In this document: piece by piece, positions 20,733 through 29,281 of the stretch | Position numbering within the stretch: the first letter of the stretch is position 1 | Layout of the letters: each line of letters begins with the position of its first letter | Notes under the pieces: model-generated | Told to the model about the DNA's origin: nothing | What the model saw: the letters and a program-made list of their open reading frames with translations, nothing else | Databases searched by the model: none | Program-made: the position numbers and the translations under genes | Source of the DNA: Microbacteriaceae bacterium | GTDB lineage: Bacteria > Actinomycetota > Actinomycetes > Actinomycetales > Microbacteriaceae | Direction: 5' to 3' | Length of the DNA stretch: 64,000 bases | Assembly (NCBI GenBank): GCA_003852775.1 | Contig: RDDZ01000035.1 | Location: 1-64,000, forward strand

Positions 20733-22099
20733 CCCGCACGTCCCGTCCGACTCGGTCCCGGGAGTCGACGAGCGCCGACACCGCGGGGCTCGGTACGACG
20801 CGCGCCCGCATCGTGGGTGCGCGCACGGGCGTGCTCGCGGACAGCGTCGTCGCGGTCGTGCGCGGCGCGCGCGCCGTCGGCCGGGGGTTCGCGCACGTCG
20901 GGCGGCGCCTGAGCGGCGTCATCACGCCTCTCGGCTGGGTCGTGCTCGCGCTCATCCCCGCGGCGCTCGGCGCCGGCTACCTGCTCGGCTGGCTCGAGCT
21001 CGTCGCGGTCGGCTGGGGCGCCGTGCTCCTCGCCCTCGCGGCCGCGTGCTTCCTCGTGGGTCGTGCGCCCTACCGGATGGCGCTCACCCTCCCGCACCGC
21101 CGTGCCGTCGTCGGCGAGGCCGCGCGCGGCGCGGTGACCGTCGAGAACCCGGCGGGACGTCGACTCGGCACCGTCATGGAGGTGCCCGTCGGCGAGTCCG
21201 TCGTCGAGCTGCCTCTCCCCGGCCTGCGGCGGGGGACCGCCCACACGCAGGACTTCGCGATCCCGACCGAGCGGCGCGGCGTCATCGGCGTCGGACCCGT
21301 GCGCACCGTGCGCGGCGACCCGCTCGGCCTCATCCGCCGCGAGATCAGCTGGACGGAGCGCCTCGAGCTCGTCGTGCACCCCCGCACGGTGAGCGTGCCG
21401 TCGACGAGCACGGGGCTCATCCGCGACCTCGAGGGCAATCCGACGCGCGACCTGACGGCGAGCGACGTGGCCTTCCACGCGCTGCGCGAGTACCAGTCGG
21501 GCGACGACCGCCGCTACATCCACTGGAAGTCGAGCGCGAAGACGGGCACCTACATGGTGCGCCAGTTCGAGCAGACCCGGCGCAGCCACCTCGTCGTCGC
21601 GCTCAGCCTCTCGACGCACGACTTCGCGAGCGAGGACGAGTTCGAGCTCGCCGTGAGCGTCGCCGGCTCGCTCGGCGTGCGCGCCATCCGCGACGGTCGC
21701 ACGGTCTCCGTCGTCGTCTCGGCCGTCACCCCCGAGTTCGCGAAGCGCCGCGTGTACGCCGTGCACCCCCTCGCGACCCACCAGCCCGACCGTCTGCTCG
21801 ACGACCTCGCCGTCGTCGGCGCGTCGGTCGGCGCGCTCCCCGTCCGCGACGTCGCCCGCATCGTCGCGGACGGCACGCCCGGCATCTCGGTCGCGTTCCT
21901 CATCTGCGGCTCCCGCACGGGCACCGCCGAGCTCCGTGCCGCGGCGGCCGGATTCCCGCAGGACGTCGAGGTCGTCGCGGTCGTGTGCGACCCGGATGCG
22001 GTCCCCGGCATGCGCCGCCTCGCGGGCGTCAACGTGCTCACGATCGGCTACCTCGAGGAGCTCCGGCTCGCCCTCGCGCGATCGGCGGCGGTGGCATGA
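20729..22099 (+). CDS. DUF58 domain-containing protein
   Basis: IRRDLEGN..REYQSGDDRRYIHWKSSAKTGTYMVRQFE motif; two N-terminal TM segments; overlaps moxR by 4 nt. Confidence 0.93.
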   Translation: MTRTSRPTRSRESTSADTAGLGTTRARIVGARTGVLADSVVAVVRGARAVGRGFAHVGRRLSGVITPLGWVVLALIPAALGAGYLLGWLELVAVGWGAVLLALAAACFLVGRAPYRMALTLPHRRAVVGEAARGAVTVENPAGRRLGTVMEVPVGESVVELPLPGLRRGTAHTQDFAIPTERRGVIGVGPVRTVRGDPLGLIRREISWTERLELVVHPRTVSVPSTSTGLIRDLEGNPTRDLTASDVAFHALREYQSGDDRRYIHWKSSAKTGTYMVRQFEQTRRSHLVVALSLSTHDFASEDEFELAVSVAGSLGVRAIRDGRTVSVVVSAVTPEFAKRRVYAVHPLATHQPDRLLDDLAVVGASVGALPVRDVARIVADGTPGISVAFLICGSRTGTAELRAAAAGFPQDVEVVAVVCDPDAVPGMRRLAGVNVLTIGYLEELRLALARSAAVA

Positions 22100-24399
22100 G
22101 CGCGCGGCGGCTCACGGTCGCCGCGGTCGGCGACGTCCTCCAGCTCTGGGCGCTGTTCGCGCTCGCCGCGGCCGTGCTGTGGCCGGTCTACCGCGCCGAG
22201 TGGTACATCGTGGTCGCCGTGTCGGCGGTCGTGCTCGGCACCCTCATCGCGGTGCTCGGGGCCGTCTTCCGGTGGAAGGCGTGGCTCGTGATCCTCGTGA
22301 CGCTCGCCGTGTTCACGGCCGTCGGCGTGCCGCTCGCGGTCCCCGCGAAGGCCTCCGGGGGCGTGCTCCCCACCCTCGACGGCCTCCTCGACCTCTTCGC
22401 GGGAGTCGCCCTCGGCTGGAAGCAGCTGCTGACCATCACCCTGCCCGTGGGCGACTACCAGGCGCTGCTCGTGCCGGCCCTCGTGCTGCTGCTCACGGCG
22501 TCCGTCGTGTCGGTGACGATCGCGCTGCGCGCCCGTTACGGCGAGTTCGCGGTCATCCCGCCCGTCGTGGTCTTCGTCGTCGGCATCGTGTTCGGCCCGA
22601 CGACCGCGACCCTGCCCATCCCGCTCGGCATCGGCCTCCTCGTGGCGGGCGTCGGGTGGATCAGCTGGTGCCGCTGGCGTCGACGCCGGGCGATCACACG
22701 GGGCCGCGACCGCGAGGCGTCCGCCGGGTTCCGCATCGGCGTAGAGGCGCGCAACCTCATCGGCGGCCTCCTCGTGTTCGCGATCGCGGGCGCCGGATCC
22801 GTCGCCACCACGAGCGTGCTCGGCCCGACGGGCGACCGTCAGGTCGCGCGCGCGGCGGTCGAGCAGCCGTTCGAGCCCCGCGACCACGCGAGCCCGCTCG
22901 CCGGATTCCGGCGCTACCTGCGCGAGGACCACGTCGACGAGGTCATGATGCGCGTGACGGGCCTTCCCGCCGACGCCCGCATCCGGATCGCCACACTCGA
23001 CAGCTACGACGGCGTCGTCTACGCGGTCGGCAGCCCGACCGTCGACTCGGCGTCGGGCGTGTTCGTGCGCGTCCCCTCGCGCATCGACCAGTCCTCCCGC
23101 GGAACGGGCGCCGTCCGGGCGGAGTTCGAGATCGACGCCTACGCGGGCGTGTGGGTGCCGACCGTCGGCCTCCTCGAGGACATCGTCTTCCGCGGCGACG
23201 ACCGCGCGCGGCTCGAGGACGGCTTCGGCTTCAACACCACGAGCGGCACCGCCGTCGACCTCGCGGGGATCGGCGAGGGCGACCGGTACGCGGTCGACGC
23301 CGTCATGCCTCCGTCGCCCGCCCTCGAGACCCTCGCCATCGCGGTGCCCGGGTCGGCGGACGTGCCGCGGGGCGCCGACGCACCCGAGGAGCTCGTGAAC
23401 GCGCTCGACTCCTACGTCGAGGGGGTCCAGGGCTCGGGGGCGCAGCTCGTCGCGGCGATCCAGCGGCTGCACGCCGACGGGTACATCAGCCACGGTCTCG
23501 GCCCCGACGAGCCCGCGAGCCGGTCGGGGCACTCGCTCGACCGCATCGCCGAGCTGTTCGACGGGTCGCGCATGATCGGCGACGCCGAGCAGTACGCCGT
23601 CGCGGCGGCGCTCATGGCCACGCGCCTCGGCTTCCCCGCGCGCGTCGTCGTGGGCTTCGCGCCCGAGGTCGCCCCGGGCGGCGGCACGACCGTCGTGCGC
23701 GGCGGCGACATCTCGGCGTGGATCGAGGTCGACACCGCCCAGTACGGCTGGGTCGCGGTCGACCCCGTGCCGCCCGAGCGGCCCATCCCCGAGGACGAGC
23801 CCGAGGAGCCGAAGCCGATCTCGCGGCCGGAGTCGATCGTGCCCCCGCCCGTCGACCGGCCCGAGCCGCGCGAGGACCCCGTCGACTCCGACACGACCGC
23901 CGACGAGCCCGAGTCCGCCGACCAGACCCTCGAGGTGCTGCTGCAGGTCGCGCGCGTCATCGGGATCTCGCTGCTCGTGGTGCTCGTCGCGCTCTCGCCC
24001 TTCCTGCTCGTGATCGGCGCGAAGCTGCGCCGCCGGCACCTGCGGCGCACGGCGCCGGATGCGCTCGGCCGCATCCGCGGCGGCTGGGACGAATTCGCCG
24101 ACCTCGTCGTCGACCGGGGGCTCGCGGTGCCGCCGGCCGCGACGCGGGCCGAGTTCGCCGCGGCCGTCGGGACGCTCCCGTCGCGCGTGCTCGCAGCCGT
24201 CGTCGACCGCGCCGTGTTCGCCCCCGAGCCGCCGAGCGTCGCGGATGCCGACCGCGTCTGGACCGCGGTGGGGGAGCTCCGGAGCTCGCTCGACGCCGGA
24301 CGCACGAGACGCGAGCGCATCCGCGCCCTCGTGTCGCTACGCTCCCTGGGCGGGGGAGCGGTGCGGGAGCTGCTCCGACGACCGAGGAGCATCCGATGA
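22096..24399 (+). CDS. transglutaminase-like (TgpA-type) multi-TM membrane protein
   Basis: Multiple TM helices, then EQYAVAAALMATRLGFPARVVVGFAPE...ISAWIEVDTAQYGWVAVDPVPPE, then a C-terminal TM. Confidence 0.92.
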   Translation: MSARRLTVAAVGDVLQLWALFALAAAVLWPVYRAEWYIVVAVSAVVLGTLIAVLGAVFRWKAWLVILVTLAVFTAVGVPLAVPAKASGGVLPTLDGLLDLFAGVALGWKQLLTITLPVGDYQALLVPALVLLLTASVVSVTIALRARYGEFAVIPPVVVFVVGIVFGPTTATLPIPLGIGLLVAGVGWISWCRWRRRRAITRGRDREASAGFRIGVEARNLIGGLLVFAIAGAGSVATTSVLGPTGDRQVARAAVEQPFEPRDHASPLAGFRRYLREDHVDEVMMRVTGLPADARIRIATLDSYDGVVYAVGSPTVDSASGVFVRVPSRIDQSSRGTGAVRAEFEIDAYAGVWVPTVGLLEDIVFRGDDRARLEDGFGFNTTSGTAVDLAGIGEGDRYAVDAVMPPSPALETLAIAVPGSADVPRGADAPEELVNALDSYVEGVQGSGAQLVAAIQRLHADGYISHGLGPDEPASRSGHSLDRIAELFDGSRMIGDAEQYAVAAALMATRLGFPARVVVGFAPEVAPGGGTTVVRGGDISAWIEVDTAQYGWVAVDPVPPERPIPEDEPEEPKPISRPESIVPPPVDRPEPREDPVDSDTTADEPESADQTLEVLLQVARVIGISLLVVLVALSPFLLVIGAKLRRRHLRRTAPDALGRIRGGWDEFADLVVDRGLAVPPAATRAEFAAAVGTLPSRVLAAVVDRAVFAPEPPSVADADRVWTAVGELRSSLDAGRTRRERIRALVSLRSLGGGAVRELLRRPRSIR

Positions 24400-25223
24400 A
24401 CTGCGCGTACTGCGGCACGTCGCTGGCGGCCGGTGCCCTCTTCTGCGTCGAGTGCGGCCGCTCCGTCGCGGAGCCCGCCCCCACGGTGCGGGAGCAGCCC
24501 CACCTGCCCCCGCTGCCGCCCCTCCCGCCCGTACGCGTCGAGGTCGACGCCCCGCTCTGCCCGCAGTGCCGGGCGGTCGTCGAGGAGGGGGCCGCCTTCT
24601 GCGGGGAGTGCGGCTTCGTGCTGCAGCCCGCGACGGGCGCGGTTCCCGCCGTCGACCGCGCGGAGGTCGTCGTCGAGCCGCCGGACGACGGCGCCGTTCA
24701 CACGGAGGCTCCTGCCGTGCACGTGGAGCCCCCGGCTGCGCACGGGGAGACGTCCGCCGTGCGGGTGGAGACCCCTGCGCCCGCGGCGGGCTCCCGCTTC
24801 GCCCCCCGTGCGCCCGGAACCTCCCCGGCACCGCCCCCCGAGGCATCCGCGCTCGAGGACATCGAGAGCACGCGCGTCGTCGCCCGTCGGGCCGCCGGCG
24901 AGCGCTACGTGCTGCAGTTCAGCACGGGCGAGAGCGTCGTCGTGTCGGGCACGGGACTCATCGGACGCAACCCCGCCCCCGAGCCCGGCGAGTACGTCGA
25001 CGAGCTCGTGCCGATCTTCGACGTGGGCAAGTCCGTATCGAAGTCGCACGTCGAGTTCGGCCAGGAGGGCGGACGCTTCTGGGTGGCGGATCGGTACTCC
25101 ACGAACGGCACGGTCATCCGCCAGCCCGACGCGCCGCCCGTGCGCTGCGAGCCGGGCAAACGCTACATGATCGCGCGCGGGAGCCGCGTCGAGATCGGCG
25201 AGCAGTTCTTCGTCGTGAGCTGA
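24396..25223 (+). CDS. double zinc-ribbon and FHA domain protein
   Basis: CAYCGTSLAAGALFCVECG and CPQCRAVVEEGAAFCGECG; C-terminal LIGRNPAP...VSKSHVEFGQEGGRFWVADRYSTNGTVIRQPD. Confidence 0.93.
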   Translation: MNCAYCGTSLAAGALFCVECGRSVAEPAPTVREQPHLPPLPPLPPVRVEVDAPLCPQCRAVVEEGAAFCGECGFVLQPATGAVPAVDRAEVVVEPPDDGAVHTEAPAVHVEPPAAHGETSAVRVETPAPAAGSRFAPRAPGTSPAPPPEASALEDIESTRVVARRAAGERYVLQFSTGESVVVSGTGLIGRNPAPEPGEYVDELVPIFDVGKSVSKSHVEFGQEGGRFWVADRYSTNGTVIRQPDAPPVRCEPGKRYMIARGSRVEIGEQFFVVS

Positions 25224-25301
25224 TCGCCCACAGCGCCGTCGGCACCGCCTCGTCCCCGGATGCCGCGCGCAGCCTTCGGGGCGGCGCGCGGGCGTGCTGC
25301 C

Positions 25302-27965
25302 ATGGTGCGGATGGACGCCCCTCCGATCGAACGCATCCCGTTGCCCGTCGTCGCCGCCGAGCGTGCGCGCCCCGGCGTGCCGCTCGTGGCCACCGTCGCG
25401 CCGCTCGTGCTCGCCGCCGCGCTGTGGCTTGCGAGCGGCTCACCCTACGCGCTGCTCGTCGGTCTGCTCGCCCCGATCGTCGCGGTCGGCTCGACGCTCG
25501 ACGCGAGACGACTCGCCCGTCGTGAGCGCCGTCGGGCGGTCGCGGAGGCGCGTGACGGGCTCGCGCGCGCGGGGGACGAGGCACGGGCCCGGCGCGACGA
25601 CCGTGCCGCGGCGCTGCGCCGGGCGTCGCCGGAGGCCGGGGAGCTCGTGCCCGATCCCGGACGCACCGGCTGGAGGCTCGGCACAGGAGACGTCCCCTCG
25701 GGAGTCGAGCTCACGGGCGACGGACCGCCCGAGCTCGCCGAGGAGATCGCAGCGCTCCGCGACGACGTCGGCTGCATCCGCGACGCCCCGATCGTCGCCC
25801 CGGGCGCAGGCGAGTTCGCGGTCGCGGGCGTGGAGCCGCTCGTGCGAGCGTTCTGCCGCGGTCTCGTGCTGCAGGCCGTGGCGCGCTGCGAGCTCGGAAC
25901 GGCGCGCGTCGAGGCCCCTCCGGACGAGGCCTGGACGCGTACCCTCCCCGCTGCGGTCGCCGAGGGGGACGGCTGGCGTGTCGCGAGCGGCGATCGTACG
26001 GTGCTCCGCATCGGCAGGACCCCGGTGCCCGGGGCGACGGTCGTGCGATTCCCCGACGACGGGTCGGATCCGCGGCTCGACGAGGCGCCCGCCGGGTGGA
26101 GGCCCGCCCTCCTCGCCGCTCCGGAGGCGGAGGCGGCCGCGACCCGGCTCGCGGAAGCGGCCCGCGCCCTCGGCCGGCCGAGCGACCACGGGCTGCCGCG
26201 CGAGCTCGACCTCGCGGCCGTGCTCGACGGCACCGCGGAGTCGGCGTCCTCGGCCGCGGCGATCGGGGTCGATGCGGACGGCCCCGTGCTCGTCGACCTC
26301 GAGCGCGACGGCCCCCACGCGCTCGTCGCCGGCACGACCGGATCGGGCAAGAGCGAGCTGCTCGTCACGTGGGTGCTCGCCCTCGCCGCCCGCAGGCCGC
26401 CCGGGGAGGTGTCGTTCCTGCTCGTCGACTTCAAGGGCGGCGCGGCCTTCGCGCCGCTCGAGGCGTTGCCGCACGTCGTCGGCGTCGTGAGCGACCTCGA
26501 CGAGGCGACGGCGGCGCGCGCCGTCCGGAGCCTCCGCGCCGAGCTGCGCCGCAGGGAGGCCGTCCTCGCTCGGCACGGCGCGCGCGACATCGCGGAGCTG
26601 CCGACGGGGGAGCTGCCCCGGCTCGTGATCGTCGTCGACGAGTTCGCGGCCCTCCTCGACGCGGACGAGGGGCTCCATCGGCTCTTCGCGGACCTCGCGG
26701 CGCGGGGGCGCTCCCTCGGCATGCACCTGCTGCTCGGGACCCAGCGCCCGACGGGGGTCGTGCGGGACGCGCTGCTCGCCAACGTGACCGTGCGGGTGTG
26801 CCTCCGCGTGCTCGACCCCGCCGAGAGCGCGGCGACCGTCGGGATCCCCGACGCGGCGGCGATCGACGCCCGGCATCGCGGCCGTGCCGTGATCGCGGAC
26901 CCCGCGGGCCGCAGAGCGCTCCAGGTCGCGCGCGCCGACGCCGCGACGATCGCCCGAGTCGTCGAGCGCTGGCGCGGGGCGCCCGTCCCAGCCGCGCGGC
27001 CGTGGGTCGACCCGCTCCCTCCGCGTGTCGGGCTCGCCGAGCTCCCGCCCGGCGCCGTCGGCCTCGTCGACCTCCCAGACCGGCAGCGGCGGGACCCCCT
27101 CGTGGTCGACGCATGGACCGGCGGAGCCGTGCTCGTGCTGGGAGCCGCATCGTCGGGGCGGACGACCGCGCTCGCAGCCCTCGCGTCGTCGGCGGCCGCC
27201 GAGGTGCGCTGGACGGCCGGAGACGCGGCCGAGCTGTGGCAGGCCCTCGTCGCCCCCGCCCCCGGCCGTGTGCTCGTGCTCGCCGACGACCTCGACGTCG
27301 CGCTCGCGCAGGGCGACGCCGAGCAGCGCGCCGACCTCGCGGAGCTCGTCGCCCGCACGGCGCGGGACGGTGCGCGCCGCGGACTCGCGCTCATCGCCTC
27401 CGCGCGCACGGCGGGCGCGGCGCTCCTCTCCGCGGGCGGTGCGTTCGAGCAGCGCGTGCTGCTGCGGCTCGCGTCCCGGGAGGACCACCTCCTCGCGGGA
27501 GGCGAGAGCGCCGGCTACCGCCCCGACCGTCGACCCGGCTCCGCGCTCTGGCGCGGACACGAGGCGCAGTTCGCCCTCGCAGCGCCGCCCGCGCCGTGGC
27601 GGGCGCGCATCGACGAGGCGGAGCCCCGCGCCGGGTGGGGCCTCGTCACGCCACGGCCCGGCCGCTGGGCCGCGCGGCTCGAGGCGCAGGGCCTCCGGGT
27701 CGCACTCCCCGATGTCCCCGTCGTCGACACCCGCGCCGTGCTCGTGGGAGACCCCGAGACGTGGCTCGCGTCTCCCGGCGCCCTCTCCCGGCTCCGCCGC
27801 GAGGGCTGCCTGCTGTTCCACGGGTGCGGGCGCGCCGAGCACCGACTGCTCACCCGCGGGAGGGCACCGCTCCCGCCGCTCGCCGGCGACCACGAGGCGT
27901 GGCTCGTCGAGGCGGGGGAGACCCGCCGGGTGCGGGTCGCCCGCGCCCGGGAGGGCGCGAGCTGA
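25302..27965 (+). CDS. EccC-like FtsK/SpoIIIE domain ATPase
   Basis: TM-rich N-terminus; VAGTTGSGKSELLVTWVLAL, SFLLVDFKGGAAFAPLEALPHVVGVVSDLD, LVIVVDEFAAL, LLLGTQRPTGVV; second degenerate P-loop LGAASSGRTTAL. Start 25302 or 25311. Confidence 0.88.
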   Translation: MVRMDAPPIERIPLPVVAAERARPGVPLVATVAPLVLAAALWLASGSPYALLVGLLAPIVAVGSTLDARRLARRERRRAVAEARDGLARAGDEARARRDDRAAALRRASPEAGELVPDPGRTGWRLGTGDVPSGVELTGDGPPELAEEIAALRDDVGCIRDAPIVAPGAGEFAVAGVEPLVRAFCRGLVLQAVARCELGTARVEAPPDEAWTRTLPAAVAEGDGWRVASGDRTVLRIGRTPVPGATVVRFPDDGSDPRLDEAPAGWRPALLAAPEAEAAATRLAEAARALGRPSDHGLPRELDLAAVLDGTAESASSAAAIGVDADGPVLVDLERDGPHALVAGTTGSGKSELLVTWVLALAARRPPGEVSFLLVDFKGGAAFAPLEALPHVVGVVSDLDEATAARAVRSLRAELRRREAVLARHGARDIAELPTGELPRLVIVVDEFAALLDADEGLHRLFADLAARGRSLGMHLLLGTQRPTGVVRDALLANVTVRVCLRVLDPAESAATVGIPDAAAIDARHRGRAVIADPAGRRALQVARADAATIARVVERWRGAPVPAARPWVDPLPPRVGLAELPPGAVGLVDLPDRQRRDPLVVDAWTGGAVLVLGAASSGRTTALAALASSAAAEVRWTAGDAAELWQALVAPAPGRVLVLADDLDVALAQGDAEQRADLAELVARTARDGARRGLALIASARTAGAALLSAGGAFEQRVLLRLASREDHLLAGGESAGYRPDRRPGSALWRGHEAQFALAAPPAPWRARIDEAEPRAGWGLVTPRPGRWAARLEAQGLRVALPDVPVVDTRAVLVGDPETWLASPGALSRLRREGCLLFHGCGRAEHRLLTRGRAPLPPLAGDHEAWLVEAGETRRVRVARAREGAS

Positions 27966-27974
27966 CCCGCCCGA

Positions 27975-29090
27975 TCAGGCGAGGCCGATGGGGGAGTGCT
28001 CCGGCTCGAGGCCGTGAGCAGCCGCGACGGCCGCGTTGACGACCTTGCCCGCGTGCACGTTGAGGCCGCGAGCGAGGGCGGCGTCGGCGCGCAGCGCGTC
28101 CTGCCAACCCGCGTTCGCGATCGCGCGCACGTACGGCAGCGTCGCGTTGGTGAGCGCGTAGGTCGAGGTGTTCGCCACGGCGCCGGGCATGTTCGCGACG
28201 CAGTAGAAGATCGACTGGTGCACCGTGAAGGTCGGGTCGGCGTGCGTGGTCGGGTGGGTGTCCTCGAAGCACCCGCCCTGGTCGACGGCGATGTCGACGA
28301 GCACGCTGCCGGGCTTCATGCGCGACACGAGCTCGTTCGTCACGAGCTTGGGCGCCTTCGCACCGGGCACGAGGACGGAGCCGATCACGAGGTCGGCGTC
28401 GAGCACGGCCCGCTCGATCTCGAAGCTGTTCGAGGCGATCGTCCGCACCCGGCCCGCGTAGTGCGCGTCGAGCTCGCGCAGGCGCTGGATGTTCGTGTCG
28501 AGCACCGTCACCTGCGCGCCGAGCCCCGCCGCGACGGAGACCGCGTTCGTGCCGGCCACGCCGCCGCCGAGCACGACGACGTTCGCGGGGCGCGTGCCCG
28601 GGACGCCCGGCACGAGCAGGCCGGGGCCGCCGTGCGGGCGCATCATGACGTTGGCTCCGACGATGGGCGCGAGCCTGCCCGCGACCTCGCTCATGGGAGC
28701 GAGCAGCGGCAGCGCACCCGAGGCGAGCTGCACGGTCTCGTACGCGATCGCCGTGACGCCGCTCGCCATGAGCTGCCGCGTGAGCTCCTCCTCGGCGGCC
28801 AGATGCAGGTAGGTGAAGAGCACGAGCCCCGACCGGAAGTGGCGGTACTCGGACTCGATGGGCTCCTTCACCTTCAGCACGAGCTCGGCCTCGCCCCATG
28901 CCGCCTCGGCGTCCGCCACGATGCGGGCGCCCGCGGAGCGGTAGTCGTCGTCGGTGATGGACGAGCCGAGTCCTGCGCCGCTCTGGATGAGCAACTCGTG
29001 ACCCGCGGCCGTCAGGTCGTGCACCCCCGCCGGGGTGATCGCCACCCGGAACTCGTTGTTCTTGATCTCGCTCGGAACTCCGATCCTCAT
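27975..29090 (-). CDS. ald: alanine dehydrogenase
   Basis: MRIGVPSEIKNNEFRVAITPAGVHDLTAAGHELLIQSGAG, VKVKEPI, VLGGGVAGTNAVSVAAGLGAQVTVLD. Confidence 0.97.
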   Translation of the reverse strand: MRIGVPSEIKNNEFRVAITPAGVHDLTAAGHELLIQSGAGLGSSITDDDYRSAGARIVADAEAAWGEAELVLKVKEPIESEYRHFRSGLVLFTYLHLAAEEELTRQLMASGVTAIAYETVQLASGALPLLAPMSEVAGRLAPIVGANVMMRPHGGPGLLVPGVPGTRPANVVVLGGGVAGTNAVSVAAGLGAQVTVLDTNIQRLRELDAHYAGRVRTIASNSFEIERAVLDADLVIGSVLVPGAKAPKLVTNELVSRMKPGSVLVDIAVDQGGCFEDTHPTTHADPTFTVHQSIFYCVANMPGAVANTSTYALTNATLPYVRAIANAGWQDALRADAALARGLNVHAGKVVNAAVAAAHGLEPEHSPIGLA

Positions 29091-29116
29091 GGCGTCAGGC
29101 TACCGCCTCCAGACGC

Positions 29117-29137
29117 CGGAATCCGAAGGAGATTCCG
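29117..29137. promoter_or_regulatory. Inverted repeat CGGAATC-N7-GATTCCG upstream of ald
   Basis: Perfect 7-bp arms, located near the inferred -35 region of ald. Confidence 0.5.
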
Positions 29138-29281
29138 TCGTTCGGTGCTGATTTCGTGAAATCTATGTTTCGAAATGGACGCTTTTGGCAGTTCCGTTCG
29201 TCGGAGCCCTCATCCTGTGCCAATATCGACCCACGGCATCGCCGCCTGTGCCCGTCGCACCACGTGAAGGAGTCCTCTCTG

